A stretch of DNA of 64,000 bases, from NCBI GenBank assembly GCA_041398565.1, contig JAWKUN010000005.1:868001-932000 (forward strand). Direction: 5' to 3'. The stretch comes from DATGPD01 sp041398565. GTDB lineage: Bacteria > Planctomycetota > UBA1135 > UBA2386. Below, in pieces: positions 35,890-44,282 of this stretch. Numbering within the stretch: the stretch's first letter is position 1; every line of letters starts with the position of its first letter. The notes below the pieces were generated by a model. That model ran no database searches, had not been told where the DNA came from, and was given only the letters and a program-made list of their open reading frames with translations. A program made the position numbers and the translations under genes.

Positions 35890-35966
35890 GACGAGAACGC
35901 CCGCTCGGTCGCGGGTCGCTCGGTCGCGGATCACGGGCGGCGAGGGTTATCGTTCGGACTCCCGCG

Positions 35967-36293
35967 ATGACCACCGACGATCACGAGTTCGCCAAGGCTG
36001 CCGACCAGGTCATGCAGGCACTGTTCACCAAGCTGTCCGAACTCGATCCGGACGACGTCGACAGCGACCTGGCCATGGGTGTCCTCAGCATGCAGTTCGC
36101 CGACGGCAGGCGATTCATCCTCAACCGGCAGAGCGCTGCGCACCAGGTCTGGCTGGCGCACGGCGTCAACGCCTACCACTTCGCGCTCGATCGCGAGAAG
36201 GGCAAGTGGCTCGACACCAAGGGGCGAGGAGAGCTGACCGAGATCCTCAGCCGCGCGATCAGCGACAAGCTGGGACGCCCCGTCGAGTTGTAG
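35967..36293 (+). CDS. Frataxin/CyaY-like protein
   Basis: 108 residues. An acidic N-terminal helix (EFAKAADQVMQALFTKLSEL) is followed by beta strands containing MQFADGRRFILNRQSAAHQV and WLAHGVNAYHFALDREKGKW, then a last helix. This is the alpha-beta sandwich pattern of CyaY/frataxin, which binds iron and modulates Fe-S cluster assembly. Length and motif order fit the family. TATCGT at 35948-35953 may be its -10, giving a leader of only a few bases. No isc or suf genes are nearby. It stands alone between the structured RNA region and a convergent histidine kinase. Confidence 0.75.
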   Translation: MTTDDHEFAKAADQVMQALFTKLSELDPDDVDSDLAMGVLSMQFADGRRFILNRQSAAHQVWLAHGVNAYHFALDREKGKWLDTKGRGELTEILSRAISDKLGRPVEL

Positions 36294-36320
36294 TCGGTCT
36301 CGCGGCCGAGCCGGCCAGCG

Positions 36321-37670
36321 TCAGCCGACGCGCGCCCGCGCGCCCTGAGGGACCACGACCTTGGGGAACAGGAGCTGGAAGCGGGTACCGCGGCCTGGTT
36401 CGGTCTCGACGTCGATGCGGCCGCCGACGGTCCGCACGAATCGGTCGACGGCAACGAGGCCGAGACCGGTGCCGTGCCCGCGCGGCTTGGTGGTCACGAA
36501 CGGCGTGAACAGGCGCGCCCGCACGCGGTCGTCGATGCCGGGACCGTCGTCGGCGACGGCCACATAGGCCGCCCGCTCGTCGTGCGCCCCCACCTCGATG
36601 CTGATGGTGCCCTGACGCATCGCTTGCTTGGCGTTGATGACCAGATTGAGCAGAGCGTCGCCGAGCTCCTCGGGGGCCAGATTGACCAGGTGCGCTCCGG
36701 TCGGGAAGTGCGTCTCCAACCGGATCGTGGGCGGCAGGAGGGGTCGCACCCGGTCGGCGAAGGCGCGGCACTCCGAAGTCAGGTCGACGAGGTGGTGCAC
36801 GGCTTCGGAGGGGTGCGCCAAGGTCAGCAGCTGCTCGACCGCCCCGCCGGCCGCCTGAACCGAAGACTGGATCTCCCGCAAGCGGCGGTCTTTCTCGGCG
36901 GAGTCGGCGATGAGCCCGAGCGCCACGTGACCGTGGATCAGCTGGAACTTGTTGCGCAGCTGGTGCACGACCATGCCCGCCATCTCGCCGATGGTGGCCA
37001 CGCGCATGGCGTGACGCAGCAGGCGCTCGCGCCGCCTCAGGGCGCGCAGGGTCTGTTCGATGCGCTCGCGTTGCTCGGTCTCGACGGCGAACAGCCCCTG
37101 CATGACCCGGTGCATGAGCGAACCGATCAGGCCCCCACATCCCAGAATGCCGATCACCGGCGCCGCGAACGCGATTGCGTCGACCTGGCCGACCTGCGTG
37201 CTCTGGTACCAGGCGCAGGCACCGAGGCCGAGCGAGGCCAGCGCCGCCATGGCCAGGCCGTGCATGGCGCCGTATGCGACGGCAACCAGGACCACGAGAA
37301 GCGGTTGCAGGAACCAGCCCGGGGAATACACACCGTTCGGCAAGACCTTGAGCAGGGTGAACACACCCAAGCTCCACAGGAACCACCGACCCGAGCGCAT
37401 GGTGCGCCCGCGGCGCGCGTGGGCGTGCGCCACGAGAAGGAGCGGCAACGCGCCCAGGCTGGGGACGACGAGGATCGCTGCATCGCGCGGGAACGGCGCG
37501 TTCGCCCACGGCAGGTAAGGCCTGGCGTCGAACGCGGCCACTCCCACGCTCGCACTCGCGATCAGCACCCACGCGATGGCACCGTAGAGCGCCGCTCCGG
37601 TGATCCAGGCGAGACATCGGCGGATGCTCTCGACGACCGGGATGGGCTTGGAGTCCTGCAACGACGCCAT
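36321..37670 (-). CDS. Membrane sensor histidine kinase
   Basis: 449 residues. Five or six transmembrane helices (ITGAALYGAIAWVLIASASV through AAPVIGILGCGGLIGSLMH) replace an extracellular sensor domain. A coiled linker leads to the H-box MAGMVVHQLRNKFQLIHGHV (phospho-acceptor His) and a HATPase domain with ALLNLVINAKQAMRQG (N box), VADDGPGIDD (G1), FTPFVTTKPRG (F) and HGTGLGLVAV (G2). No response regulator is adjacent, so its partner is unknown. The ATG at 37670 fits the first membrane helix. The frame is open further upstream but runs into the fabI region. Confidence 0.93.
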   Translation of the reverse strand: MASLQDSKPIPVVESIRRCLAWITGAALYGAIAWVLIASASVGVAAFDARPYLPWANAPFPRDAAILVVPSLGALPLLLVAHAHARRGRTMRSGRWFLWSLGVFTLLKVLPNGVYSPGWFLQPLLVVLVAVAYGAMHGLAMAALASLGLGACAWYQSTQVGQVDAIAFAAPVIGILGCGGLIGSLMHRVMQGLFAVETEQRERIEQTLRALRRRERLLRHAMRVATIGEMAGMVVHQLRNKFQLIHGHVALGLIADSAEKDRRLREIQSSVQAAGGAVEQLLTLAHPSEAVHHLVDLTSECRAFADRVRPLLPPTIRLETHFPTGAHLVNLAPEELGDALLNLVINAKQAMRQGTISIEVGAHDERAAYVAVADDGPGIDDRVRARLFTPFVTTKPRGHGTGLGLVAVDRFVRTVGGRIDVETEPGRGTRFQLLFPKVVVPQGARARVG

Positions 37671-37804
37671 GGGAGCGGAGACAGCGAGGTCTTGGCGGCG
37701 CGCAGACTGTAGCAGGCGCGCCCGGGCCCCAGATCGCGATTCTCTCCGGCGAAGTGGCGTGCTCCGCCAACGGTGTCGAGGATCGCGACAGAGGCTGTCG
37801 GAAG

Positions 37805-38578
37805 TCAGGCGCCCATCACGCTGTAACCGGCGTCGACGTAGAGCACTTGGCCGGTGATGCCGCTGGCCATGTCCGAGAGCAAGAAGCACGCGGCGTTGCC
37901 GACCTCGGTCTGCGAGATCGTGCGCCGCAACGGCGCCTTGTCGGCCATCGAGTCGAGCAGGCTCGAGAAGTTCGACACGCCCATCGCCGACACGGTCTTG
38001 ATCGGTCCAGCCGAGATGCAGTTCACCCGCACGTTCTTCGGCCCCAAATCGTGCGCGAGATAGCGCGTCGACGACTCCAACGCGGCTTTGGCGACCCCCA
38101 TGACGTTGTAGCCTGGCACGACCTTCTCGCTGCCGTAGTAGCTGAGGCTGACGATGGCGCCGGGCCGCCCTTCCATGAGGGGCACCGCCGCTCGAGCCGT
38201 GGCCACCAGCGAGTAGGCGGAAACGTGCTGGGCAAGGGAGTAGCCGTCCCAGGAAGTCTCGGAGAACGAACCTCCGAGTTCCTCCCGCTTGGCAAAGGCG
38301 ACGCAGTGCACGAGACCATCGATGGCGCCGCACTCGCGCTTGAGGGCAGCGAAGAACGTGTCGATCTGTGCCTGGTCGGTGACGTCGCACGGGGCCATGA
38401 ACGGTGCCTGCGGCAGCTCTTCGGCCAGCTTGCGCACGCTCTCCTCCATGCGCTCGTTCTGGTAGTTGAGAGCCAGCTTGGCGCCGTGCTCGGACAGGAC
38501 TTGCGCGATGCCCCAGGCGATCGAACGCTTGTTGGCGACGCCGAAGATGACGATGGTCTTGCCGTTCATCAGGCCCAT
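37805..38578 (-). CDS. fabI: Enoyl-[acyl-carrier-protein] reductase (NADH)
   Basis: 257 residues, usual FabI length. Features are the modified Rossmann motif GVANKRSIAWGIA, the active-site region SLSYYGSEKVVPGYNVMGVAKAALE with Tyr-x6-Lys, and VRVNCISAGPIKTVSAMGV. The enzyme performs the last reduction in each fatty-acid elongation cycle. The start at ATG 38578 is supported by AAGGAAC six bases upstream. TAGCAT on the reverse strand near 38650 could be the -10. It is not in a fab cluster. Sequence quality leaves little doubt about the function. Confidence 0.96.
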   Translation of the reverse strand: MGLMNGKTIVIFGVANKRSIAWGIAQVLSEHGAKLALNYQNERMEESVRKLAEELPQAPFMAPCDVTDQAQIDTFFAALKRECGAIDGLVHCVAFAKREELGGSFSETSWDGYSLAQHVSAYSLVATARAAVPLMEGRPGAIVSLSYYGSEKVVPGYNVMGVAKAALESSTRYLAHDLGPKNVRVNCISAGPIKTVSAMGVSNFSSLLDSMADKAPLRRTISQTEVGNAACFLLSDMASGITGQVLYVDAGYSVMGA

Positions 38579-38684
38579 GGCTTGTTCCTTACGGGATGGG
38601 GCGTTGTGGGGTGGAGCGCGAAATCGACTTCGCCGCGCGCAGAGATGCTAGCCCGACGGCCTGCCCGGGCCGCGCCGCGTCGGG

Positions 38685-40445
38685 TCAACGGCTGCCGGTG
38701 GGGTCAGGCGGCACGCGCGCCTGGACGACCTCGACCACCTGCGCGACTTCCGCCGGCGCGCCGAGATCCCGGATGTGCTGCACCAGCTCCCGCAGGCTTG
38801 CCTGGTCACCGTCGGCGGCGGCGCGCCCGATGAGATAGAGCGTCTGCCGCCACGGCTCCGGGTGCGGTCGGCTCAGCGCCAGCGACAGCCAGGGTAGGGC
38901 GGCGGACGCGTCGCCGTCGCGCAGGACCTGCAAGCCGCGCTCCAGGCCGCCCACGGCCAGACGATCTCGCACCTCCTCCCAGGTGCCACCCTCGGGAGCC
39001 AGGGTCACCGCCGCCTCGACCTCGCGCTGCAGGTCCGCGACCATCCCGTCGAGCGGTCCGTTGGCACGATGGCGCAGGGTCGCGAGGCGCTCCCGCGCCT
39101 GAGCGAAGTCGCCCGTGTAGAAGGCGAGCTGCGCGCGGTCGATGGGCCACATCCACGCTTGTGCCCACACGCACGCCACTGCGGCGGCGAGGACCGTGGC
39201 ACCGATCACCCGGCGCAGCCGTCGGCCGGCCCGCGCGAAGCGCCGACGCTCGTCGGCATCGGCCTGCCAGCGCAGCATCTGCGCGATGCGCATACGGTCG
39301 GATGGGTGGCGCAGGGTGGAACGCTCGCTGCCGCGCACCCAAAGGTCGCCCACCCGACGCAGAGCCTCGATGCAGGGCCCGGCGCCGCCGAGCGCCTGCG
39401 CCGACAGCTGGTCGGCCTCGTACTCGAAGCGGTGGGCCACGAGGCGCAGCAACAGCAGGGCCGCCACAGCCACCGCTGCCATTGCGCCCAGCGTGGCCAC
39501 CTCGCTCGCGTCGAAGAGCCACAGCCACACGGCGTGGAAGGCCAAGACGGGCACCACCACGAACAGCAGGAGGAGCAAGCCTGGGTGGCCGGCACGCGCG
39601 TGCCCGACCTCGTGGGCGACGACGCCGCGCAGCGCGATCGGATCGAGCAGCGCCATCAGCGCGTCGGTGAGCACCAGATAGCGCGGCCAGGGCAGGGGCC
39701 CGACCATGGCGGCGTTGGCCATCCGCATGTCGGTGCGCAGCGACAGCAGCGCGCGCGGAGGAAAGCCGAGCGCGTGCGCCGTGGCCCGGAGGTCCTCGGC
39801 CAGGGCCGGCGGCAGCCGGCGCGACGTCGGCAGCAGGAAGCGGAACAGGAGCGGCAGCAAGATGCTCATCGCCACGACGGTGACGGCGAAGCCGCACAAG
39901 TGCCCGAGGGCCGTCGTCGTGGCGAACACGTGCAGTCCCCGGTCGAACTGGATGAGGTCGGCGCAGGCCGCCATCACGAGGATCGGTACCACCACCAGCC
40001 AGAGGAGCGCCAACTGGACGGGAGCGAGCAGGGCCAGCCCTCGACGCGCCGCCTGCACCGCCACGCGACGCTCGGCGAGGCGGTAGCTGACCTCCATCAC
40101 CAGCAACGGCAGCAGGGCGACGCCGAGGAAGACGAGCGTGGAGTCGCCCGCCCACGCCGAGGCCACGGTCACCAGGTCGCCGCCCAACACGATGCCGGCG
40201 TAGGCGAGGGGCACGGACAGGGGCAGGAGCCCGGCCAGCAATCGCAGGCGCCGTGGAGCGGGGCTGCCGGCTGCGCGCCCCAGCGTCCTGGCCGCAAACC
40301 AGCGCAGCAGGATCCACGGCAGAGGCACGAGCAACAGGAACGGCAGCAGGCGAGCGAGGTGCGGCGGCCGCGGCAGCCCGTCCCCGAGGAAGTCGTGGAG
40401 CAGGAGGACCGCGGCGCCGAAGAGGAACGTGACGGGCAGCCCCAC
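38685..40445 (-). CDS. M48-family integral membrane metalloprotease with C-terminal repeats
   Basis: 586 residues beginning at GTG 40445. Five to six membrane helices precede an M48 peptidase domain. The zinc motif HEVGH is at residues 278-282 in GVVAHEVGHARAGH, and the third ligand lies in FEYEADQLSAQAL. Two more membrane helices follow, the last being GATVLAAAVACVWAQAWMW. The final about 170 residues are helical and TPR-like. M48 enzymes degrade or process membrane proteins. It begins six bases after the stop of the TPR gene at 40452, so the two form an operon and the TPR protein may be a substrate adaptor. Confidence 0.9.
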   Translation of the reverse strand: MGLPVTFLFGAAVLLLHDFLGDGLPRPPHLARLLPFLLLVPLPWILLRWFAARTLGRAAGSPAPRRLRLLAGLLPLSVPLAYAGIVLGGDLVTVASAWAGDSTLVFLGVALLPLLVMEVSYRLAERRVAVQAARRGLALLAPVQLALLWLVVVPILVMAACADLIQFDRGLHVFATTTALGHLCGFAVTVVAMSILLPLLFRFLLPTSRRLPPALAEDLRATAHALGFPPRALLSLRTDMRMANAAMVGPLPWPRYLVLTDALMALLDPIALRGVVAHEVGHARAGHPGLLLLLFVVVPVLAFHAVWLWLFDASEVATLGAMAAVAVAALLLLRLVAHRFEYEADQLSAQALGGAGPCIEALRRVGDLWVRGSERSTLRHPSDRMRIAQMLRWQADADERRRFARAGRRLRRVIGATVLAAAVACVWAQAWMWPIDRAQLAFYTGDFAQARERLATLRHRANGPLDGMVADLQREVEAAVTLAPEGGTWEEVRDRLAVGGLERGLQVLRDGDASAALPWLSLALSRPHPEPWRQTLYLIGRAAADGDQASLRELVQHIRDLGAPAEVAQVVEVVQARVPPDPTGSR

Positions 40446-40451
40446 GCGGTG

Positions 40452-41513
40452 TCAGCCGTCCTTGCGCACCGCGCCGGCAGCGTGACCCGGCTGCTTCGCG
40501 AAGGCCTCGGCCACGATCTTGGCGAAGCGCTCCGAGCCACGCACGCTGGCGAGATCCGGATCGCCTTCGAACAGCTTCTTCTCCAGCATCTGCGATGGAT
40601 CGACGTTGCCGTCGCGCATGAGTCTGGCCGCGCGCTGCAACTCGTCGAGGGCGGCCTCGCCCTGACCTGCTCGGGCCAAGCAGCACGCCGCGTTGTAGTA
40701 GTTCACCGGCACCAGCGGCGTGTCCGTTGCCTCGGCGCGCCGCAGCAGATCGACGTGGATGCCGGCGGCGCGCGCGTAGTCGCGCAGGGTGTAGTGGATG
40801 TCGGCGAGTTCGTAGCGCAGAGCCGCGCGCCGGTCGGCGCCGAGACCCTCCTGGCTCGCCTCCTTCTCGACCCGGGCGATACGCGCATCGATGAAGCTGC
40901 GGTCACCCCACTGAGCCAGCGCGAACGCCAGATTCTGACGCACGGGCTCCGGCTCGTAGTCTTCGTCGGCGGCGATCTCGTGGAGCTGCTTGCAGACGTC
41001 CGCGCCAGGTGACTGCGGGTACACGTCGCGCAGCGGGAACACCAACAGGTGGCGTTCTTGCTGGCTGAACCAGTCCGGCGTGTCCACCAAGAGCCGCAAG
41101 AGCAACTTGCCGACGAACGGCTGCAGGCCGCGGAGGGGCTCGTATTGCCCGGCGAACGTGATCCCGCTCTCGGTTTCGCGCTTGAGGAAGGCCACGGTCA
41201 TGTGCGTGATCACCGCGTCCAGCCCGCGCCCCAGGCGGGGGTCGTCGGCCTTCCGCGCGGCACGAGCGCGCTCGCCGATGTGATCGATCGCCTCGGTGCC
41301 GGCCGCGAGCGCTGCCGACACCACCTGGTCGAGCTGGCCACGATCGGTCTGATCGGAGGCCAACCAGGCGTCCAGCGCCCGGCGAGCCGCGACGAGTCCG
41401 GCGTCGTCCGGTTGTTGTGCCGGGATCGTGCCCAGCAGGAGCAAGGTCAGCGTGCCAGTCAGGCGCGCGGGATTCGGCGTGCGACACGCGAAGTCGCGGC
41501 TCGTGCGGCACAT
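40452..41513 (-). CDS. Exported TPR-like protein
   Basis: About 353 residues. The ATG at 41513 gives a signal peptide (TGTLTLLLLGTIPAQQ). The mature protein is alpha-helical with TPR-like repeats towards the C-terminus (ALRYELADIHYTLRDYARAA, VNYYNAACCLARAGQGEAAL). The central part (VGKLLLRLLVDTPDWFSQQE) is unassigned. An in-frame ATG at 41531 is an alternative. It sits directly upstream of the membrane metalloprotease gene with a six-base gap. Confidence 0.78.
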   Translation of the reverse strand: MCRTSRDFACRTPNPARLTGTLTLLLLGTIPAQQPDDAGLVAARRALDAWLASDQTDRGQLDQVVSAALAAGTEAIDHIGERARAARKADDPRLGRGLDAVITHMTVAFLKRETESGITFAGQYEPLRGLQPFVGKLLLRLLVDTPDWFSQQERHLLVFPLRDVYPQSPGADVCKQLHEIAADEDYEPEPVRQNLAFALAQWGDRSFIDARIARVEKEASQEGLGADRRAALRYELADIHYTLRDYARAAGIHVDLLRRAEATDTPLVPVNYYNAACCLARAGQGEAALDELQRAARLMRDGNVDPSQMLEKKLFEGDPDLASVRGSERFAKIVAEAFAKQPGHAAGAVRKDG

Positions 41514-41580
41514 GGCGCCTTTGTAGCTCATCGGGCTCGGCGCACCAGCCATCCGCCAGCGCCGACCGGCGCGCCGCGAA

Positions 41581-42321
41581 TCACGGTTGGCCCCGGATCG
41601 GCCCGCGCGCGGGAGCCACGACGATGGGCGACTCCGGAGGCTCGTTCGCGAGACGCAAGAGTTCGTCGACGACCGCTTCCAGAGGCGCCCAATTGCTCCT
41701 GTCCGCATCTGGCATCGCTCGGCGGTTCGCCGACGTGTCGATCGTGCCTGGAGCCAACAGAGCCACCCGCACCCCCTGCGAGAGCAGGTCTGCGGCGACG
41801 CTCGTCACCAAGGCGTGCAGCGCCGCCTTGCTCGCCACGTAGAGGGCCAGAGAAGACGGTGGCGCGGGTTCCATCACGAGGCGCGCTCCGGTGAACACCA
41901 AAGTGCCGGAACGCCGACGGCACATCGGCGAGGCGACGGCGCGCGCCATGCAAACCGGCGCCGCGAAGTTGGCCTGCCAGAGCCGCTCGGCGACGTCGGT
42001 TCGCTCTTCGCCGAATGGCGCCGACGCGAAGGCGCCCACCACCGAGATCATGGCGGCCAGCGGTCCGAGCGAGTCCTCGACCCCCTTCACGAAGCCCGAT
42101 GCCGCCTCGCTGTCGGCACCGTCGACGACTCCCACCAAGTGCCTGGCGCGTGGAACGCCCGCATCCTCCAGAGCTTGCTCGACATGGGCGACCTGCCACG
42201 ATCGGCGAACGACGACTCCGACTCGTGCCCCCATCGCGCCCAACCGCCGCACCAGCTCACTCCCGACCGCGCCACTGCCTCCGTGCACGAGCACAGTCCG
42301 GTCGCGAAGAGATGCGTCCAC
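41581..42321 (-). CDS. Short-chain dehydrogenase/reductase
   Basis: 246 residues starting at GTG 42321. The nucleotide-binding loop reads GGSGAVGSE in place of the usual TGxxxGxG, and the catalytic YVASK is present. The Ser normally about 13 residues before the Tyr is not in its usual place (FTGARLVMEPAPPSSLALY). NNAG is replaced by SVVGAF. The protein therefore belongs to a divergent SDR group and may bind NAD(P) without ordinary dehydrogenase activity. The substrate cannot be told. It is flanked by LemA and the TPR gene on the same strand. Confidence 0.85.
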   Translation of the reverse strand: MDASLRDRTVLVHGGSGAVGSELVRRLGAMGARVGVVVRRSWQVAHVEQALEDAGVPRARHLVGVVDGADSEAASGFVKGVEDSLGPLAAMISVVGAFASAPFGEERTDVAERLWQANFAAPVCMARAVASPMCRRRSGTLVFTGARLVMEPAPPSSLALYVASKAALHALVTSVAADLLSQGVRVALLAPGTIDTSANRRAMPDADRSNWAPLEAVVDELLRLANEPPESPIVVAPARGPIRGQP

Positions 42322-42422
42322 GGCGGCGTCAGGGTTGTCGCGTCAGTGGGAGGAGGAACGAACGCCGCCGTGGACGCGCTTCGAGTAGCAACGTCCGTGC
42401 CACCGGCGGCGCAGGTGCGTCG

Positions 42423-42986
42423 TCAGAACTGAACCTTCACGGCCTTGCGCTCTTCGGCCGACTCGACCTCGAAGAACTCGGCCTTCTGGAAGCCACCGGC
42501 GAGGAGGCTGTTCGGGAACACCTCGAGCGAGTTGTTGTAGCGCATGACCGAGTCGTTGTAGGCCTGCCGCGCGAATCCGATCTTGTTCTCGGTCGACGAC
42601 AGCTCCTCCTGCAAGCGCAGCATGTTCTCGTTGGCCTTCAGGTCGGGGTAGGCCTCGGTCACCGCGAACAGCGACTTCAAGGCTCCGGTGAGCTGGCCCT
42701 CGGCCTGGGCCTGCGCCGCCGCGCCCTGTCCCGACGCTCCCATCGCCACTTGCCGGGCACGGACCACCGCTTCGAGGGTGTCGCGCTCGTGCTTGAGGTA
42801 GCCCTTGACCGTCTCGACCAGGTTGGGGATCAAGTCGTAGCGGCGCTTGAGCTGGACGTCGATCTGGCTCCAGGCGTTCTTGGTCTCGTTGCGCCCCCGC
42901 ACCATGCCGTTGTAGATGCCGACCGCCCAGAGGACGAGGACCGCGATGACCGCGAGGACGATGAGAACGATGGCCCAAGGAGGCAT
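42423..42986 (-). CDS. LemA family membrane protein
   Basis: 187 residues. One N-terminal transmembrane helix (AIVLIVLAVIAVLVLWAVGI) is followed by the LemA signature: YNGMVRGRNETKNAWSQIDV, LKRRYDLIPNLVETVKGYLK and the long helical body ending with YNNSLEVFPNSLLAG. The family is widespread, with an outward-facing helical domain and poorly defined function. The ATG at 42986 is chosen because it places the helix at the N-terminus. Repeat R1 copy A lies 137 bp upstream. Confidence 0.93.
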   Translation of the reverse strand: MPPWAIVLIVLAVIAVLVLWAVGIYNGMVRGRNETKNAWSQIDVQLKRRYDLIPNLVETVKGYLKHERDTLEAVVRARQVAMGASGQGAAAQAQAEGQLTGALKSLFAVTEAYPDLKANENMLRLQEELSSTENKIGFARQAYNDSVMRYNNSLEVFPNSLLAGGFQKAEFFEVESAEERKAVKVQF

Positions 42987-43122
42987 GGCTGGGAACCTTG
43001 TAGAAGAAGGACGGAAGAGCCCGGAGAGATCCACACGGTACGGCCAGCCGAGCCCGGCTCAAGCCTGACCTACCGGGCAGCCCGAGGAGAGGTCCTATGG
43101 CACTCCGGCAGCAAAATTCGGC

Positions 43123-43201
43123 GATGGCCGGACGACGGAGGTCGCCGGCCATCGCGCCAGCGTTGCAGCGGATGGAGCCAGGCTCCACCGCTGAACGCTG
43201 G
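43123..43201 (+). repeat. Dispersed repeat R1, copy A (best-preserved)
   Basis: 79 bp. The first hairpin is GATGGCCGG (43123-43131) with CCGGCCATC. The second, longer hairpin pairs CCAGCGTT with AACGCTGG and CAGCGG with CCGCTG, closing on TGGAGCC/GGCTCCA. Near-identical sequence occurs inverted at 63822-63900 and in a decayed form at 25538. It lies upstream of the LemA start. Confidence 0.85.
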
Positions 43202-43284
43202 TGCCGGCGCTTCTTCGACGTCGGAAACTTCTACCGGCGTTGCCTCGGCGCGTGCGAGGCCGCGTCCCAGAGCCTGGCGCGAAC

Positions 43285-43445
43285 TCAGAGCCCCTGAAGA
43301 AATCGAGCGTACGGGCTCTGAGCGTGTTGTTGGCGATCGCCTTCGCGATCGCGAGCCTTCGGCTCATAGCCCGTGAAGGAATCGAGCGTACGGGCTCTGA
43401 GCGTGTTGTTGGCGATCGCCGTCGCGATCGCGAGCCTTCGGCTCA
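43285..43445 (+). repeat. Tandem repeat R2, two 79-bp units
   Basis: Two near-identical units with a 79-bp period. CTGAAGAAATCGAGCG near 43294 recurs as GTGAAGGAATCGAGCG near 43373, then GCGTGTTGTTGGCGATCGC and GAGCCTTCGGCTCA follow in both. AGCCCGT (43368-43374) pairs with ACGGGCT (43390-43396), and GCGATCGC palindromes add more structure. The end of the second unit contains the dapF stop codon. The related copies at 56 kb are also next to a stop codon. The rest of 42987-43442 holds only R1 copy A. Confidence 0.85.
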
Positions 43446-44282
43446 GGCCAGAACGATCTCGCCACGGAACACCTCCCGCGCTGGCCCTTGCAGGACGATG
43501 CGCGTCGACTCGATCTCGACCGTGAGATCGCCGCCGCGCAGGTGGACGACCACCGATGGGCCCTGCACACGTCCACTCCGCACCGCCGCGACGACTGCGA
43601 CCGTGGCCCCGCTGCCGCAGGCCAGGGTCTCTCCCGATCCACGCTCGAAGGTGCGCTGGTGCAGGCTGCCGTCGACGTCGACACGCACGAACTCCACGTT
43701 CACTCCGGTCGCGAATGGCGGCGAGGTCTGCAGAGCAGTACCGACCCGAGCCACGGGCACATGGTCCAGTTCGTCGTCGACGAAGACCACGGCGTGAGGG
43801 TTGCCGGCATCGCCCACCAGGTACTCGTAGGTTCGGCCGTCGACCGACAGATGACGCGGCGTGGCCTCGAGGGTCACCTCGCCCATGGCGACGCGGGCCC
43901 CGACGACGCGGCCGCCCTCGGACACCAGGGTGACCCGGCGGACTCCGGCGTCGGTCTCGACCACCACGTCGGGTCCCGTCACCAAGCCCTCGTCGTGGGC
44001 CAGCTTGGCCACGCAGCGGATGCCGTTGCCACACATCGCGCCGCGCGAGCCGTCCGCGTTCCACATCACCATGCGCACGTCGGCGACGCGGCTGGGCGCC
44101 ATGAGGATGACCCCGTCGCCGCCGACCCCGTAGTGACGATCGGCGATGCGCGCCGCGAAAGCGGCAACACGCTCGAGTGCAAGCGCTTGGTGTACGCCGT
44201 CGACGTACACGTAGTCGTTGCCGGCGCCCTCCATCTTGACGAAACGCAGGCGCAGCTCGTCGGGGGGTCCATCGTGTGTCAT
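43443..44282 (-). CDS. dapF: Diaminopimelate epimerase
   Basis: 279 residues. Both catalytic cysteine motifs are present: MCGNGIRCVA and LACGSGATVAVVAAV, together with the N-terminal KMEGAGNDYVYVD. The enzyme converts LL- to meso-diaminopimelate for lysine and peptidoglycan synthesis, so this organism has the DAP pathway. The ATG at 44282 overlaps the stop of the RNase HIII gene by 4 bp (ATGA), making it the last gene of a three-gene reverse operon. Repeat R2 begins at its stop codon. Confidence 0.96.
   Translation of the reverse strand: MTHDGPPDELRLRFVKMEGAGNDYVYVDGVHQALALERVAAFAARIADRHYGVGGDGVILMAPSRVADVRMVMWNADGSRGAMCGNGIRCVAKLAHDEGLVTGPDVVVETDAGVRRVTLVSEGGRVVGARVAMGEVTLEATPRHLSVDGRTYEYLVGDAGNPHAVVFVDDELDHVPVARVGTALQTSPPFATGVNVEFVRVDVDGSLHQRTFERGSGETLACGSGATVAVVAAVRSGRVQGPSVVVHLRGGDLTVEIESTRIVLQGPAREVFRGEIVLA

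Noticed and set aside
36321..38390. A 689-codon fusion frame extending the histidine kinase upstream
   Set aside because: The upstream part overlaps fabI in another frame, and the kinase's membrane helices begin at 37670.
39069..41012. A 647-codon forward frame opposite the M48 and TPR genes
   Set aside because: Gln/Arg/His-rich antisense shadow; the reverse strand has clear protease motifs and signal peptides.
43285..43445. R2 tandem units as a CRISPR array or HIP1 cyanobacterial sites
   Set aside because: Only two adjoining 79-bp units without spacers, and no cas genes. GCGATCGC occurs as part of the repeat, not as scattered octamers.
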